Shown here: one piece after another, positions 5,533 to 5,767 of the stretch
How positions within the stretch are numbered: the stretch's first letter is position 1
Layout: each line of letters begins with the position of its first letter
NCBI GenBank assembly: GCA_029256665.1
Contig: JAQSXN010000291.1
Location: 1 to 5,767, forward strand
DNA length: 5,767 bases
Origin: Paenibacillus sp.
GTDB taxonomy: Bacteria; Bacillota; Bacilli; Paenibacillales; Paenibacillaceae
Direction: 5' to 3'
Position numbers and translations under genes: made by a program
Notes under the pieces: model-generated
Seen by the model: the letters and a program-made list of their open reading frames with translations, nothing else
Told to the model about the DNA's origin: nothing
The model's database searches: none

Positions 5533-5767
5533 TTATTCCGTCTCCTCAGCTTCCATGGCATGCTTCTGTTCCTTGAGCCATCGTTGTTCTTTTGGAGTCA
5601 ACGCGATGCCTTGCAGCAATTCAGGCCGTCTTCTTAACGTGCGCAGCAGCGACTGCTGGCGTCTCCACTCGTCGATTCGAACGTGATGTCCCGATACGAG
5701 GACATCCGGCACGGACCAAACTCTAAATTCCGGAGGTCTCGTATAATGCGGATGCTCCAATAACCCC
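5533..5767 (-). CDS. trmD: tRNA (guanine-N1)-methyltransferase, C-terminal part only
   Basis: The last 78 codons including the TAA stop, continuing beyond the right edge. TrmD methylates G37 next to the anticodon using S-adenosylmethionine, and so limits +1 frameshifting. [17 protein letters not shown] is the conserved block at the start of the C-terminal tRNA-binding domain. [20 protein letters not shown] and [13 protein letters not shown] follow, as in family members. The tail [10 protein letters not shown] is a charged lineage-specific end. The SAM-binding knot lies outside the window. The stop is 7 bp from that of the convergent CAP gene, and I see no intrinsic terminator for either gene in between. 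Moderate to high certainty despite the short piece, because the block and gene order agree. Confidence 0.95.
   Translation of the reverse strand, partial: GLLEHPHYTRPPEFRVWSVPDVLVSGHHVRIDEWRRQQSLLRTLRRRPELLQGIALTPKEQRWLKEQKHAMEAEETE

Overview
The window looks like core-genome DNA from a Gram-positive firmicute, most likely Paenibacillaceae (Paenibacillus or Cohnella type). The evidence is the gene order trmD - rplS - lepB - rbgA - rnhB - ylqG-like, read right to left on the minus strand. The protein sequences also fit: a circularly permuted RbgA with His9, a single-span signal peptidase I, and an RNase HII that reads CLFGDVVAGAV after its first motif. The six minus-strand genes are housekeeping genes. 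One gene, a secreted S-layer-homology/CAP protein, runs the other way and sits inside the cluster.

Layout from right to left. The 3' end of trmD (5533-5767, minus) enters from the right edge. Only 7 bp separate its stop from that of the plus-strand CAP gene (4143-5525), so the two converge. An intergenic region of about 200 bp (3930-4142) then holds back-to-back promoters: a good sigma-A promoter for rplS and a weaker candidate for the CAP gene. The transcribed rplS leader contains hairpins and is the expected place for an L19 autoregulatory leader. rplS (3588-3929) ends at an intrinsic terminator. lepB (2783-3493), rbgA (1860-2753) and rnhB (1182-1799) follow at short spacing and look co-transcribed, ending at a second strong terminator (1110-1168). 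After it, a perfect sigma-D (flagellar) -10 box with a near-consensus -35 drives a GTG-started ylqG-like gene (1-966) that leaves the window at the left edge.

How the genes relate. TrmD (tRNA m1G37 methylation), L19, RbgA (late 50S assembly) and RNase HII (ribonucleotide removal and R-loop repair) belong to translation and genome upkeep. LepB is the general signal peptidase and could process the CAP protein next door, which has a clear signal peptide. The ylqG-like gene has features of a FliK-type hook-length-control protein, and its sigma-D promoter supports a motility link.

Main points for a second look: (1) the sigma-D promoter on the ylqG-like gene; (2) an RNase HII whose conserved Gly-Arg-Gly substrate-recognition motif reads Gly-Arg-Val; (3) the inverted SLH/CAP gene inserted between trmD and rplS, with no terminator to stop trmD transcription running antisense through it; (4) a second in-frame start with its own Shine-Dalgarno 11 codons upstream of L19, inside the structured leader. 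I found no wholly new system, mobile element, CRISPR array or tRNA/rRNA gene.
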